Assembly (NCBI GenBank): GCA_028868515.1
Contig: JAGWUI010000013.1
Location: forward strand, 1-64,000
DNA: 64,000 bases
Direction: 5' to 3'
Source: Gammaproteobacteria bacterium
Lineage (GTDB): Bacteria > Pseudomonadota > Gammaproteobacteria > Pseudomonadales > Moraxellaceae
The notes under the pieces are model-generated. The model had not been told where the DNA came from and made no database searches. It saw only the letters and a program-made list of their open reading frames with translations. The position numbers and the translations under genes are program-made. Each line of letters begins with the position of its first letter. Positions within the stretch are counted from its first letter, which is position 1. Shown in pieces: positions 17,914-27,400 of this stretch.

Positions 17914-17949
17914 GAAAAAAGAGCACTGTTTTTACAGTGCTCTTTTTTA
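17914..17949 (+). terminator. Terminator after the alpha/beta hydrolase
   Basis: GAGCACTG and CAGTGCTC form an 8-bp stem with a TTTTTA loop, preceded by A6 and followed by T6. Confidence 0.9.
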
Positions 17950-18115
17950 TTTGAAGTTGTACTGAATTGTTATGAGCGTTGTTTATTAAAATAAAACATA
18001 ATCCCAATGCTAGAAGCAAGAATTTAGGCTATGGTAGCCAACAACGATATTCCAAATACCAATGAGCCTATTTAAATTCTGATTCAATATGAATTCGATG
18101 AGGGAGAGGGAAATT

Positions 18116-19132
18116 ATGTCAAATGTACGCGCTTATGCTGCCCATGCGCCTAATCAGCAATTAGAGCCATATCAATATGAAGCAGGAGAACTGCAAGCTC
18201 ATGAAGTTGAGGTCAAAGTTGAATATTGTGGAATTTGCCATTCTGATCTTTCTGTGATTGATAACGAATGGGGGAGTACGATTTATCCAGTGGTAGGCGG
18301 ACACGAGATCATTGGCAAAATCACAGCTTTAGGTGCTGAAGCACGTGGATTAAGTATTGGACAAACTGTCGGGATTGGTTGGACTGCGGATAGCTGTCAG
18401 CATTGCAATCCATGTATTAATGGTAAGCAAAATCTCTGTGCAAATAGTACGGCGACAATTATCAAACATCATGGTGGCTTTGCTGAAACCGTTCGAGCGA
18501 GCTGGCAGTGGGCGATTCCTGTTCCTGCAAATCTCGATCCTGCGAAGACTGGTCCGATGTTGTGTGGTGGGATTACCGTTTTTGCACCATTGCTACAACA
18601 TAACACGTTACCCATTCATAAGGTTGGTGTCGTTGGTATTGGCGGCTTAGGTCATATGGCGATCAAGTTGTTTAAGGCGTGGGGCTGTGAAGTCACGGCC
18701 TTTAGTTCAAATCCTGACAAGGTCGAAGAAATCAAGGCGATGGGCGCACATCGTGTGGTGTCTAGCCGTGATAAAAAAGAACTTGCATCGATTCGAGGTA
18801 CCTTAGATCTCATCGTGAGTACAGTGAATGTCTCTTTGGAATGGAATAGCTATTTGGCAGCACTCGCACCAGAAGGCAAACTCCATGTAGTTGGTGCTGT
18901 ATTAGAGCCTATTCCAGTCCCTGCATTTAGTTTGATCGGTGGGGCTAAGAGTGTGTCAGGTTCGCCGACGGGTTCACCTTGGGCACTGCGGACGATGCTG
19001 GATTTTGCGGCTCGTCATGGCATTGCCCCGCAAGTTGAGGAATATCCAATGTCTCAGATTAATGAAGCGATTGAGCATCTAAAAAGCGGTAAGGCTCGCT
19101 ATCGCGTGGTGTTGAAAGCAGACTTTGAGTAA
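18116..19132 (+). CDS. NADPH-dependent zinc alcohol dehydrogenase (YahK/CAD type)
   Basis: A 338-residue zinc-dependent alcohol dehydrogenase/aldehyde reductase. The catalytic zinc ligands are in CGICHSD and GGHEIIG. The structural zinc cysteines lie in CQHCNPCINGKQNLC, and the cofactor loop is GIGGLGH. Relatives such as YahK reduce broad-range aldehydes with NADPH. The ATG at 18116 follows AGGGAGAGGG and gives the normal N-terminus; an upstream ATG at 18089 would add nine residues. Convergent with phoR. Confidence 0.92.
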   Translation: MSNVRAYAAHAPNQQLEPYQYEAGELQAHEVEVKVEYCGICHSDLSVIDNEWGSTIYPVVGGHEIIGKITALGAEARGLSIGQTVGIGWTADSCQHCNPCINGKQNLCANSTATIIKHHGGFAETVRASWQWAIPVPANLDPAKTGPMLCGGITVFAPLLQHNTLPIHKVGVVGIGGLGHMAIKLFKAWGCEVTAFSSNPDKVEEIKAMGAHRVVSSRDKKELASIRGTLDLIVSTVNVSLEWNSYLAALAPEGKLHVVGAVLEPIPVPAFSLIGGAKSVSGSPTGSPWALRTMLDFAARHGIAPQVEEYPMSQINEAIEHLKSGKARYRVVLKADFE

Positions 19133-19152
19133 GAAAATCTCAACGCTTCTGT

Positions 19153-20460
19153 TTAATCGATTAACCGCTCTTTGGGAAATCGGCACAGAAATGTTGAGCC
19201 TTTTTCTCGAACAGATGTAATTTCTAAAGTGCCATCGTGTTGCAGCATGACATGTTTCACGATGGCGAGTCCTAAGCCTGTACCGCCTGTTTCACGGCTA
19301 CGATCACTGTCTATTCGATAGAAGCGTTCTGTCAGACGTGGTAAGTGATGAGGTTCAATCCCGATACCGTTGTCTGATACCGAGAAACAACTCATTTCGC
19401 CATCATCAAACCAGCGTACTGTAATCACGCCTTCTTTCGGGGTGTATTTGATTGCATTGGTAATCAGGTTGGTAAACGCACTGGTTAATTCTTGTTCGCC
19501 ACCGCGCAGATTTCGGTAGCTTTCCATTTCAAGGTGCAATTCATGTTTGAATTCAGCATTGTATGCTTGAGCATCGTCAAAAATTTTATTGAGCAAATGC
19601 GGCATATCAATGATTTTATGATGTGTCGCTGCGCTATTATTTTCCAGCCGTGAGAGCAATAGTAAGTCGTTGACGATATTGGTCATGCGGGTGGTTTGTT
19701 GTCGCATTTGTTCAAAACCACGTCGCCAGCGTGGATTGAGATCATCCTGATCAATGAATGTTTCCAAGTAACCTGATAATACGGTCAAGGGTGTGCGTAA
19801 TTCATGTGATACGTTATCGACAAAGTCTTTACGGATCATTTCTAAATTATGTAGTCGAGTGACATCATAAGCTACGAGTAGTCGGTCATTTTTGCCAAAC
19901 CGCGTGATTTTGCACTGTAAATAATGACCGCTGCTGACCCATGAAGCGAGTTTGATTTCTTGGCTATAGTTGCCTTTTTGGTAATACTCAACAAACGCAG
20001 GAGCGCGGCAGAAGAATATAATGTTCCGTCCTTGGTCTCCTGATTTTAAGCCGAGTAGTTTTTCTGCTGCGGGATTCCACCATTCGATAAGTGAGTTTTC
20101 GTCAATTAATACAATGGCTTCTTCTAGTGCAGCGACGGAGTCCTGAGCTCGACTAATCACGCCTAATAATGTTTTACGTGAGCGATCTTCGCTGATTTGG
20201 ATGCGTCTGATATTGTAAATTAATGCCCCCCATACCCCACTGAGGTCTGGTGGTTCTTGGTCTGGCGCGCTTTCAACCCAGCGAAAGAGTCGATAGAGTG
20301 AATAGAGCTGAAAGATTAGGAATAAAAACAGCCCAAGCAACATCGCGAACCAAGGCTTTCCAAAATACAAGCCGATTAATGGACAAAACAACATCACCCC
20401 CAAGAGTCGTAAAGCGTCTTGGTAGATGAAGTTGAGTAGCGATGTTGTGGATTTGCTCAT
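19153..20460 (-). CDS. phoR: Phosphate-regulon sensor histidine kinase
   Basis: A 435-residue membrane kinase. Two close transmembrane helices (about 15-33 and 36-56) with almost no periplasmic loop are typical of PhoR, which senses phosphate through the Pst transporter and PhoU. A PAS domain (about 105-205) is followed by the HisKA box with His219 in NVSHELRTP. The ATPase domain has NLITNAIKYT, DNGIGI and GGTGLGL. It lies 62 bases downstream of phoB and is probably co-transcribed. No pst or phoU gene is in the window. Confidence 0.95.
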   Translation of the reverse strand: MSKSTTSLLNFIYQDALRLLGVMLFCPLIGLYFGKPWFAMLLGLFLFLIFQLYSLYRLFRWVESAPDQEPPDLSGVWGALIYNIRRIQISEDRSRKTLLGVISRAQDSVAALEEAIVLIDENSLIEWWNPAAEKLLGLKSGDQGRNIIFFCRAPAFVEYYQKGNYSQEIKLASWVSSGHYLQCKITRFGKNDRLLVAYDVTRLHNLEMIRKDFVDNVSHELRTPLTVLSGYLETFIDQDDLNPRWRRGFEQMRQQTTRMTNIVNDLLLLSRLENNSAATHHKIIDMPHLLNKIFDDAQAYNAEFKHELHLEMESYRNLRGGEQELTSAFTNLITNAIKYTPKEGVITVRWFDDGEMSCFSVSDNGIGIEPHHLPRLTERFYRIDSDRSRETGGTGLGLAIVKHVMLQHDGTLEITSVREKGSTFLCRFPKERLID

Positions 20461-20522
20461 TTTTACAGTTTAGCCTATCTGCTTACATCTTGTTTATATT
20501 TATTTTTTTAGTTTTGTCTATT

Positions 20523-21230
20523 TTATGCAGGCTGACTGTCAATTCTGGTCGAAAAACGATAGCCCGTACCTCGTACAGTTTGAATAAAGCGATCAAATCC
20601 ATGTGGCTCAAGCACTTTGCGTAAGCGACGAATATGAACGTCAATGGTGCGGTCTTCAACATAGACATTGCCACCCCAAACCTGATCAAGCATTTGAGTG
20701 CGTGTATATGCACGTTCAGGATGCGTCATAAAGAATGCTAATAGACGATATTCCGTTGGGCCCATTTCGACGGTTTGTGAACCCACGCTGATACGCTGAC
20801 TGACAGGGTCAAGCGTTAAGCCATCTGCGTTGATTGCACGTTCAGCGTTTAGTGCGCTGGCGCGGCGTAACACGGCTTTAATGCGAGAAACAAGTTCTCG
20901 TGTTGAGAACGGTTTGGTCATATAGTCGTCTGCACCTGCATCGAGACCGAGGACTTTATTATCTTCTTCGCCGCGTGCAGTGAGCATGATGACTGGGATC
21001 TCAGAAAGGGATTCGTCTTTTTTGAGTCGACGACACAGTTCGATACCACTCATATTTCCTGGCATCATCCAGTCAAGTAGAATGAGTGCTGGGCGTTGAT
21101 CGACGATCAAGGCATGCGCTGTGCGAGCATCTTCGGCTTCGATACAGTCAAAACCCGCAAGGTCTAGTGCGGTATGGATCATCTCACGGATTGGCGCTTC
21201 ATCATCTACGATTAATATACGGTCTGTCAT
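20523..21230 (-). CDS. phoB: Phosphate-regulon response regulator
   Basis: A 235-residue OmpR/PhoB-type regulator. The receiver domain has the acidic pair DD at 9-10, the phosphorylation site Asp53 in LLDWMMPG, and the switch lysine in MTKPFS. The C-terminal winged helix has [20 protein letters not shown] and RGTGYRF. It activates phosphate-starvation genes when phosphorylated by PhoR. A candidate Pho box at 21359-21376 suggests positive autoregulation. Confidence 0.96.
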   Translation of the reverse strand: MTDRILIVDDEAPIREMIHTALDLAGFDCIEAEDARTAHALIVDQRPALILLDWMMPGNMSGIELCRRLKKDESLSEIPVIMLTARGEEDNKVLGLDAGADDYMTKPFSTRELVSRIKAVLRRASALNAERAINADGLTLDPVSQRISVGSQTVEMGPTEYRLLAFFMTHPERAYTRTQMLDQVWGGNVYVEDRTIDVHIRRLRKVLEPHGFDRFIQTVRGTGYRFSTRIDSQPA

Positions 21231-21570
21231 GGTTCTACCTACATAAGTGCAACGCCTTAAAGATTTTGGCGTGTTTGATAGAGTTCGTGACGATACAATC
21301 CTAAGTAGTCAATTTTCTAAATAGAAAAATAGCGCCTTTTAAATATCAAGTTAAATTCATGACAATAATATTACAACGAATATTGTGACGATTTGATTAC
21401 ATCGAGAGGTTAGGAACAGTTTTTGAATATTTATGCCAATGACCACTTATTCATGAGTGATTAGAGTCTTAAAACTGTGCAGTCTGGTTTTGATGCGTTC
21501 GTACGAGTATGATGTTTGTTCTTGTCCGCGATTGACTTCACAATTTGTGCTGATTATGTGAGCTTTATTT
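21231..21570. other. Intergenic region between phoB and the SCP2-like gene
   Basis: A 340-base region holding the divergent promoters of phoB and the gene at 21571, with the Pho box in the middle. No other open frame, RNA or repeat was seen in it. Confidence 0.5.
21359..21376 (-). promoter_or_regulatory. Candidate Pho box upstream of phoB
   Basis: Read towards phoB the sequence is TTGTAAT-ATTA-TTGTCAT: two 7-base repeats separated by 4 A/T bases, the architecture of the PhoB site (CTGTCAT-N4-CTGTCAT). It lies about 130 bases before the phoB start codon. It was found by eye and not scored. Confidence 0.5.
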
Positions 21571-22062
21571 ATGGCTATTCCTGTCGTTCAACTTCCGTTA
21601 TTAAATTTATCTACACATCCATTTGATTTGTTATTGGCAGGTATTGGTCTGCGTATGATGCAGTTGGCACGCACTAATAAGGCCTTTCAAGCACTACTTG
21701 TTGATCGCAGTTTTGTCATGCAGATTGAATCTAGAGATGGTATTGCACGTAATTTCACCATTGCCAATGGTCAAGTAACAATGGCGAGTGGTCATGCTGC
21801 AAAGGCTGATTTTACTTTACGTTTTCGTGATGGCAATCAAGCGATTAAGATTCTGACTCAAGGTAAACCTGCTGCATTTATGGTTGGAATGCAGGATGGT
21901 TCGGTGCAGATGGAAGGCGATTTTAGCTTGCTAATGTGGTTCAATCAGGCTTCAAAAATGATCGTGCCTAAAGTTCCAAAACCAGTCATGGAAAAAGCTA
22001 AACCCGTCATACAACACGTGCAGAAATTGCACTCACGCATTCGTCCGCGTCGTCGTGCTTAA
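21571..22062 (+). CDS. SCP2-like sterol/lipid-carrier domain protein
   Basis: A 163-residue protein resembling bacterial SCP2-like proteins. The central part (about 50-130) has the pattern of SCP2 strands: FTIANGQVTMASG, then ADFTLRFRDG, then GSVQMEGDFSLLMWF. The C-terminus is basic (HSRIRPRRRA). Such domains bind hydrophobic ligands; in bacteria some relatives (UbiJ) help ubiquinone synthesis. It precedes bioB with a 49-base gap and may share its transcript. A specific role is not visible. Confidence 0.65.
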   Translation: MAIPVVQLPLLNLSTHPFDLLLAGIGLRMMQLARTNKAFQALLVDRSFVMQIESRDGIARNFTIANGQVTMASGHAAKADFTLRFRDGNQAIKILTQGKPAAFMVGMQDGSVQMEGDFSLLMWFNQASKMIVPKVPKPVMEKAKPVIQHVQKLHSRIRPRRRA

Positions 22063-22111
22063 TCTTGCAAATACCTGTTTGAGGTTTTGTTGTTTTAATT
22101 AGGAATAAATT

Positions 22112-23098
22112 ATGCTTCGTAATGATTGGACACGTGAAGAAATCGCGTCATTATTTGATTTACCATTTAATGATCTGATGTTTCAGGCACAAACGGTTCA
22201 TCGCCAGAATTTTGATGCCAATACGATTCAAGTCAGCACGTTGCTCTCCATCAAAACGGGCAACTGTCCAGAAGATTGTGGTTATTGCTCTCAGTCCGCA
22301 CATCATCAGACTGAACTCACGCCAGAAAAGAAAATTGCGATAGAGAAGGTTATCGAAGCTGCAAAAGCTGCGCGTGATTCAGGTGCATCGCGTTTCTGCA
22401 TGGGTGCTGCATGGCGTAATCCGCATGAACGTGATATGCCTTACGTGCTCGATTTGGTGAAAGAAGTAAAGTCTATGGGTTTAGAAACCTGTATGACTTT
22501 GGGGATGTTGACTTCAAATCAGGCGGAGCGTCTTGCGGAAGCTGGATTGGATTATTACAACCACAATCTTGATACGTCGCGTGAGCATTATGCGCATATC
22601 ATTCGGACACGTACTTTTGATGATCGCTTAGATACGCTGGCACATGTTCGTGCATCAGGTATGAAAGTGTGTAGTGGCGGGATTGTCGGTTTAGGCGAAT
22701 CTCGTAATGATCGTGTCGGTTTGTTGCATGAGCTAGCAACGTTGCCAATTCATCCAGAGTCAGTACCACTCAATCTCTTGGTTGCTGTTGAAGGTACGCC
22801 GCTGGGTGATACGCCGCAGCTTCCTGTATTGGAATGGATTAGAACCATTGCAGTTGCTCGCATTATTATGCCGCGCAGTTATGTGCGTTTGTCTGCAGGT
22901 CGTGAAGGGCTGACGGATGCAGAACAAGCAATGGCATTTTTGGCGGGCGCAAACTCACTCTTTTATGGTGAAAAATTGCTGACCACGCCAAATGCTGATT
23001 CATCCCGCGATGATCGTTTGTTTGAAACATTGGGTTTACAGCGTGAAGCGCCACGTGTCGATGTGAAACTCACAGCAAAAGATGCGATGAGTGCCTAA
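22112..23098 (+). CDS. bioB: Biotin synthase
   Basis: A 328-residue radical SAM enzyme inserting sulfur into dethiobiotin. The SAM cluster motif is complete with Cys52, Cys56 and Cys59 ([10 protein letters not shown]). The YNHNLDTS and GLGES motifs are present, with Arg in RLSAGRE as a ligand region of the [2Fe-2S] cluster. An AGGA site precedes the ATG. The downstream terminator separates it from bioF, so the two are not a tight operon. Confidence 0.97.
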   Translation: MLRNDWTREEIASLFDLPFNDLMFQAQTVHRQNFDANTIQVSTLLSIKTGNCPEDCGYCSQSAHHQTELTPEKKIAIEKVIEAAKAARDSGASRFCMGAAWRNPHERDMPYVLDLVKEVKSMGLETCMTLGMLTSNQAERLAEAGLDYYNHNLDTSREHYAHIIRTRTFDDRLDTLAHVRASGMKVCSGGIVGLGESRNDRVGLLHELATLPIHPESVPLNLLVAVEGTPLGDTPQLPVLEWIRTIAVARIIMPRSYVRLSAGREGLTDAEQAMAFLAGANSLFYGEKLLTTPNADSSRDDRLFETLGLQREAPRVDVKLTAKDAMSA

Positions 23099-23116
23099 TC
23101 GTTAACGCAAATTTGC

Positions 23117-23150
23117 AAAAAGCCTCCTGTTTTTAGGAGGCTTTTTATTT
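23117..23150 (+). terminator. Terminator of bioB
   Basis: AGCCTCCT and AGGAGGCT form an 8-bp stem with a GTTTTT loop, preceded by A5 and followed by T5. Confidence 0.9.
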
Positions 23151-23253
23151 GGGTTTCAGCTAGATTAGTTTGTTTCTTATTATGACTTCGTCACTTTTTT
23201 CTTCATTGTAAGCTCAGCACAAACAGAAAGTTAATATACTTGGAAAGTAGCAA

Positions 23254-24393
23254 ATGACCCTTGAAGCCTTTAACCTTGCCGAACAGCTTGCTTCATTGAC
23301 TGAACAATCGTTAAAGCGTTCGCCTCGTGCCTTGTCACATGGCGTGACGCCGAAGATCTGGCGTGATGGAAAAGAATATTTGAACTTTTCCAGTAATGAC
23401 TACTTGGGATTGGCGAGTCACTACGCACTGCGCGATGCGATTGTTGAAACGTTGAATCAGCATGGTGTGGGTGCTGGCGCAGCGCATTTGATTACGGGGC
23501 ATACAGAGTTGCATGAACGTTTGGAGCAACGATTGGCGCAAGTCAGTGGTTATCCACGAGCATTGCTGTTTTCGACAGGTTATATGGCAAATATGGGTGT
23601 GTTGGATGCGTTGCTCACACCAAAAAGCACCCTTTACCAAGACAAACTTAATCATGCTTCATTGATTGATGGTGCAAGGCTTTCTGGTGCAATTCATCGG
23701 CGTTATCCGCATCAGGATTTAGAGACGTTGGAGCGTTGGCTTGAGACGGATCAATCAGAGCTAAAACTGATTGCGACGGATCAAGTCTTTAGCATGGATG
23801 GTACAGAAGCGAATCTGCCGCAGTTACGTTTGCTGGCCGAGAAATATAAAGCCGCACTAATGATTGATGATGCGCATGGTTTTGGTGTTCGTGTTGAGCC
23901 ATTGCCTCAAGTTGATATTTATATGGCGACTTTAGGCAAAGCAGTTGGAACGTTTGGAGCATTTGTGGCAGGCTCAAACGAGCTGATAGAGTTTCTGCAA
24001 AGTCGGGCGCGGACGTTCTGTTTTACCACGGCGACCCCACCGATTTTGGCAGCGGCAACATTGGCTGCCCTTGATGTGATAGAGACTGAAACTTGGCGGC
24101 GAGAGCGTTTAGCAGGGCATGTGGCGCGATTATGTGCAGCATTACAAGAGCAGGGTTGGCAACTGACCGAGAGTCAGACCGCAATTCAACCGATTATCGT
24201 GGGTTCAGCAGAGCAGGCACTGGCTTTATCTAAGAAGTTGGAAGAGCAGGGGATTCTTGCTGTGGCGATTCGTCCACCGACGGTTCCGGTGGGAACTAGT
24301 CGGCTTCGGGTAACGCTAAGTGCGGCGCATTCGGATGAGGATGTGGAGCGGTTGATTGAGGTGTTGTCGATAATAAAATCAACAAATCAATAA
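23254..24393 (+). CDS. bioF: 8-amino-7-oxononanoate synthase
   Basis: A 379-residue PLP enzyme of the alpha-oxoamine synthase family, condensing pimeloyl-ACP or pimeloyl-CoA with alanine in biotin synthesis. The PLP-binding lysine is Lys229 in MATLGKAVG. DDAHGFG at 205-211 contains the aspartate and histidine that contact the cofactor, and SSNDYLGL at 46-53 is the family entry motif. A GGAAAG site precedes the ATG. Its stop codon is one base from the stop of the converging PPOX gene. Confidence 0.95.
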   Translation: MTLEAFNLAEQLASLTEQSLKRSPRALSHGVTPKIWRDGKEYLNFSSNDYLGLASHYALRDAIVETLNQHGVGAGAAHLITGHTELHERLEQRLAQVSGYPRALLFSTGYMANMGVLDALLTPKSTLYQDKLNHASLIDGARLSGAIHRRYPHQDLETLERWLETDQSELKLIATDQVFSMDGTEANLPQLRLLAEKYKAALMIDDAHGFGVRVEPLPQVDIYMATLGKAVGTFGAFVAGSNELIEFLQSRARTFCFTTATPPILAAATLAALDVIETETWRRERLAGHVARLCAALQEQGWQLTESQTAIQPIIVGSAEQALALSKKLEEQGILAVAIRPPTVPVGTSRLRVTLSAAHSDEDVERLIEVLSIIKSTNQ

Positions 24394-24394
24394 G

Positions 24395-24889
24395 TTATTT
24401 TCGCCACAAACCTTCCATCATCACAGGATAGCTCACAGGTCGGAATGACGTAAATTGGATGTCTCGAACATGAGTAAAGTCAGACCAGAGTAAGCGGCTG
24501 CCTTTCATCCAGCGAGTAGGGCGAATCCGCTTTTCAATTTTAGCCAGTTCCTCTGTTGTTGCGGGTCGCAGTGCCCCAACCGTCCCATATAGGCGAACTC
24601 CAGGCGGTGAGCTGAATTGCCCTTTCAACAAAGATTTAAACCAAAATGATGATTTCGTATTCACGGTCATCAGGCAAATGTTGGGATTGGTTGTAAGGTT
24701 TTTTGCGAGTGCATTGGTGTACTGATCAAAATAAAAACCAGTTTGGTCATCTCGTAAAAAGACTGTTCCGACAGGTGTCACATTAGGACACCCATCTTGA
24801 TCAACCGATGCAATTGCACAGTGTATTGCAGATTTTTGCCCACGTTCTACGACGCGTTTGATTTCATCCCAATGTGTTTTTATATTCAT
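24395..24889 (-). CDS. Pyridoxamine 5'-phosphate oxidase-like flavoprotein
   Basis: A 164-residue split-barrel protein of the PPOX/FMN-binding superfamily. Recognisable strands include CAIASVDQDGCPNVTPVGTV and TGFYFDQYTNALAKNL, with PNICLMTVN in the middle. It is shorter than true PdxH and lacks its C-terminal signature, so it is an FMN- or F420-type reductase-like protein of unknown substrate. It lies 22 bases after the GMC oxidoreductase gene and is probably co-transcribed with it. Confidence 0.78.
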   Translation of the reverse strand: MNIKTHWDEIKRVVERGQKSAIHCAIASVDQDGCPNVTPVGTVFLRDDQTGFYFDQYTNALAKNLTTNPNICLMTVNTKSSFWFKSLLKGQFSSPPGVRLYGTVGALRPATTEELAKIEKRIRPTRWMKGSRLLWSDFTHVRDIQFTSFRPVSYPVMMEGLWRK

Positions 24890-24911
24890 TTAAAATTCCT
24901 GATTTATTGTT

Positions 24912-26528
24912 TTATAGCCCAGCCTTAATCATATCCGCCGCCTTCTCTGCAATCATCACGGTTGGTGCATTGGTATTGCCATTCACCACGGTTGGCATGA
25001 TGGACGCATCGACAACGCGTAAACCTTGAATACCATAGACTTTAAGCGTTGGATCGACGACAGCCATATCATCTACGCCCATCTTGCAGCTACCAACAGG
25101 GTGATAAACCGTATCGGTGCGTTGACGTAGGATTGCGCGAATGTCGTCATCATTCTGAATGTTTGATGTAAACAAGTCTTTGCTAATCACATCTTTGAAT
25201 GCTTCTGCATCCATCAGCTTCTTCGTCATCTTGAATCCTGCAACCATATCTTCAAGATCAGCAGGATCACCAAAGAAATTTGGATCAATCAGTAGCTTGT
25301 CGTCCATCGTTGGACCACTCAGTTTCACTGTGCCTCGGCTACGTGGATTCAGCAAACAAACGTGGCAGGAAATTCCATGCCCCATGTGCATGGTGCGTGC
25401 ATGGTTGTCTACCAGTGCAACAACGAAGTGCAATTGCACATTCGGAATGTCGAGTTCAGGTTTAGTTTTCAGAAAGCCGCCACATTCCGCAAAGTTGCTG
25501 GCGACCATACCGTGATGAGTCTGGCGATATTTCTGAATTTGACCTAGCATGTTCACCGAGCCGCTGATCGAAATACCAAAAGTATCTCTGGTGTTTTGGG
25601 ACTTATAACCAAACACAAAATCAGGGTGATCATGTAAATTTTTACCAACACCAGGGAGATGCTGAGTCACTTGAATGCCATGTTTTTCTAATTCTTGGCG
25701 ATCACCAATACCCGAAACCATGAGGAGCTGAGGCGACTGAAATGCGCCAGCAGAAACAAGCACTTCACGACGTGCGAGGATTGTTCTTCTCACACCATTT
25801 TGTTTGAATTCGACGCCAACTGCACGACCATTTTCGATGATGATGCGTTGCGCCAGTGCATGGATTTCGACATGAAGGTTACTGCGTTTGCCCATGTGTG
25901 GGAATAAATAACCTTTGGCTGCACTCCAGCGTGCGCCATTCTTTTGCGTGACTTGATATGTGCCTAAACCTTCTTGGGTTGCACCATTGAAGTCATTATT
26001 AATCGGATAGCCCACTTCGTTGGCAGCAGCGAGATAGGTGTTTTGTAGCGGGTTATCGGATTGCAAGTCACTGACGTTTAATGGGCCGCCCTGACCGTGA
26101 TATTCGTCGTGAATGCGTTCGTTATTTTCTGATTTTTTGAAGTACGGGAGGACTTCGTGATAAGACCAACCTGTATTACCCAGCGCTGCCCAATCGTCAT
26201 AGTCCTTACGATTGCCGCGAATATACGCCATGGCATTGATTGCTGATGAGCCGCCTAAACATTTACCACGAGGTTGATAACCTATGCGCCCATTGAGTCC
26301 TGCTTGAGGAACGGTTTCAAGTGCCCAGTTATTCATTTTGGAGGGAATAATGAGAACTGCACCGACAGGAATATTGATCATCCAACTATCACCGCCGCCG
26401 CCAGCCTCAAGTAGACATAGCGATACATTGGGGTCTTCGGTGAGGCGACCTGCAAGCACGCTGCCTGCTGATCCGCCGCCAATCACGATATAGTCAAATT
26501 CAGTCACGCTATCAGTGGAGCTTGTCAT
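24912..26528 (-). CDS. GMC-family FAD-dependent oxidoreductase (choline dehydrogenase / AlkJ-like)
   Basis: A 538-residue flavoprotein. The FAD-binding GGGSAGSVLAGRL is near residues 17-29, the GMC signature GKCLGGSSAINAM near 87-99, and the active-site histidine lies in VYHPVGSCKMG. The final segment NGNTNAPTVMIAEKAADMI is typical. Homologues oxidise choline or medium-chain alcohols (AlkJ) and pass electrons to quinone. The alcohol dehydrogenase assignment is favoured since no betaine aldehyde dehydrogenase or BetI is beside it. First gene of a likely operon with the PPOX protein. Confidence 0.88.
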   Translation of the reverse strand: MTSSTDSVTEFDYIVIGGGSAGSVLAGRLTEDPNVSLCLLEAGGGGDSWMINIPVGAVLIIPSKMNNWALETVPQAGLNGRIGYQPRGKCLGGSSAINAMAYIRGNRKDYDDWAALGNTGWSYHEVLPYFKKSENNERIHDEYHGQGGPLNVSDLQSDNPLQNTYLAAANEVGYPINNDFNGATQEGLGTYQVTQKNGARWSAAKGYLFPHMGKRSNLHVEIHALAQRIIIENGRAVGVEFKQNGVRRTILARREVLVSAGAFQSPQLLMVSGIGDRQELEKHGIQVTQHLPGVGKNLHDHPDFVFGYKSQNTRDTFGISISGSVNMLGQIQKYRQTHHGMVASNFAECGGFLKTKPELDIPNVQLHFVVALVDNHARTMHMGHGISCHVCLLNPRSRGTVKLSGPTMDDKLLIDPNFFGDPADLEDMVAGFKMTKKLMDAEAFKDVISKDLFTSNIQNDDDIRAILRQRTDTVYHPVGSCKMGVDDMAVVDPTLKVYGIQGLRVVDASIMPTVVNGNTNAPTVMIAEKAADMIKAGL

Positions 26529-26615
26529 TTTTCTTTATCCATAAAAGTACAGTTGTATAGTTATTAATTATGCCGAAAAATGATACGTTTGCGTATCTTT
26601 ATTCATCCATAAAAC

Positions 26616-27251
26616 TTAAGCATACGTCTGTGTGATTGTCGTGAGCACAGGTTCCCATTGTGCTTGGATGGGTTGATACAGTTTTTGAGTATGATCAAAT
26701 ATACTTAAGCCTTGTATTGCGAGTTGTGGATAGGCACTACGTTCTGTAATCCATGCAATCGGCTGATGCCCCAGATGAGTGAAGAACTCTTGTAGTTGCT
26801 TGTTGGTTGCTGACTGCGCGCGGACGCGGTTTGCCAGTAAATGCACATGTACCTTGCCTTTGCGTACACGCTTGATATCGTCAATATTTTTCAAAAAACG
26901 TTGTGTACTATCAATATCAAAAAACGAAGGCTGAATCGGGGTAATGATCGCATGACTTTCCGCAATTAGTTGTTCTGCATGATCACTGTCCAATGCCCCT
27001 GGTGCATCAATGATCAACCATTCAGTTTTTTTGGGGACATCTCCGATGCTTTTGTCGTTGCGCCAATCTAAGCTGATGATTGGGTGTGCGCTTTCTGGGC
27101 GACGTTTCAGCCATTGTAGGGAAGATTTTTGTGGGTCAGCATCAGCGAGTGCGACTTTTTCACCACGTTGGGCTAGAGCGGCGGCTAGGGTAATGGCGGT
27201 CATGGTTTTGCCGCAGCCGCCTTTTTGATTGGCGATTAAGATTGTTTTCAT
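26616..27251 (-). CDS. Orphan ParA/MinD-type ATPase
   Basis: A 211-residue P-loop ATPase with the deviant Walker A motif KGGCGKT at 10-16, a second signature lysine at 10, and Walker B in WLIIDAPG. The size matches small ParA or MipZ/VirC1-type ATPases. No ParB or parS-like cluster adjoins it, so it probably positions some other cargo, or regulates, rather than segregating the chromosome. The ATG at 27251 is chosen, because the longer frame from 27278 adds nine residues before the P-loop strand. Confidence 0.85.
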   Translation of the reverse strand: MKTILIANQKGGCGKTMTAITLAAALAQRGEKVALADADPQKSSLQWLKRRPESAHPIISLDWRNDKSIGDVPKKTEWLIIDAPGALDSDHAEQLIAESHAIITPIQPSFFDIDSTQRFLKNIDDIKRVRKGKVHVHLLANRVRAQSATNKQLQEFFTHLGHQPIAWITERSAYPQLAIQGLSIFDHTQKLYQPIQAQWEPVLTTITQTYA

Positions 27252-27400
27252 GCAAATATCCGTTGAATAATTCTGCATCCGAGAATAGCAAAGTTTTTTA
27301 TACTTGAGTAATGGTAGCTTGTCTCATTGTTCATGCAAATAAGAGTAGTAGAAAAATACTGCTATAAATTATTCTAGTATTTTTATTCTGGGGTCTGCGT

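Noticed and set aside
26616-27251. ParA as part of a chromosome-partition locus
   Set aside because: There is no parB gene beside it and no repeated parS-like palindrome nearby. The ParB-like protein at 10239 is 16 kb away and has no DNA-binding domain.
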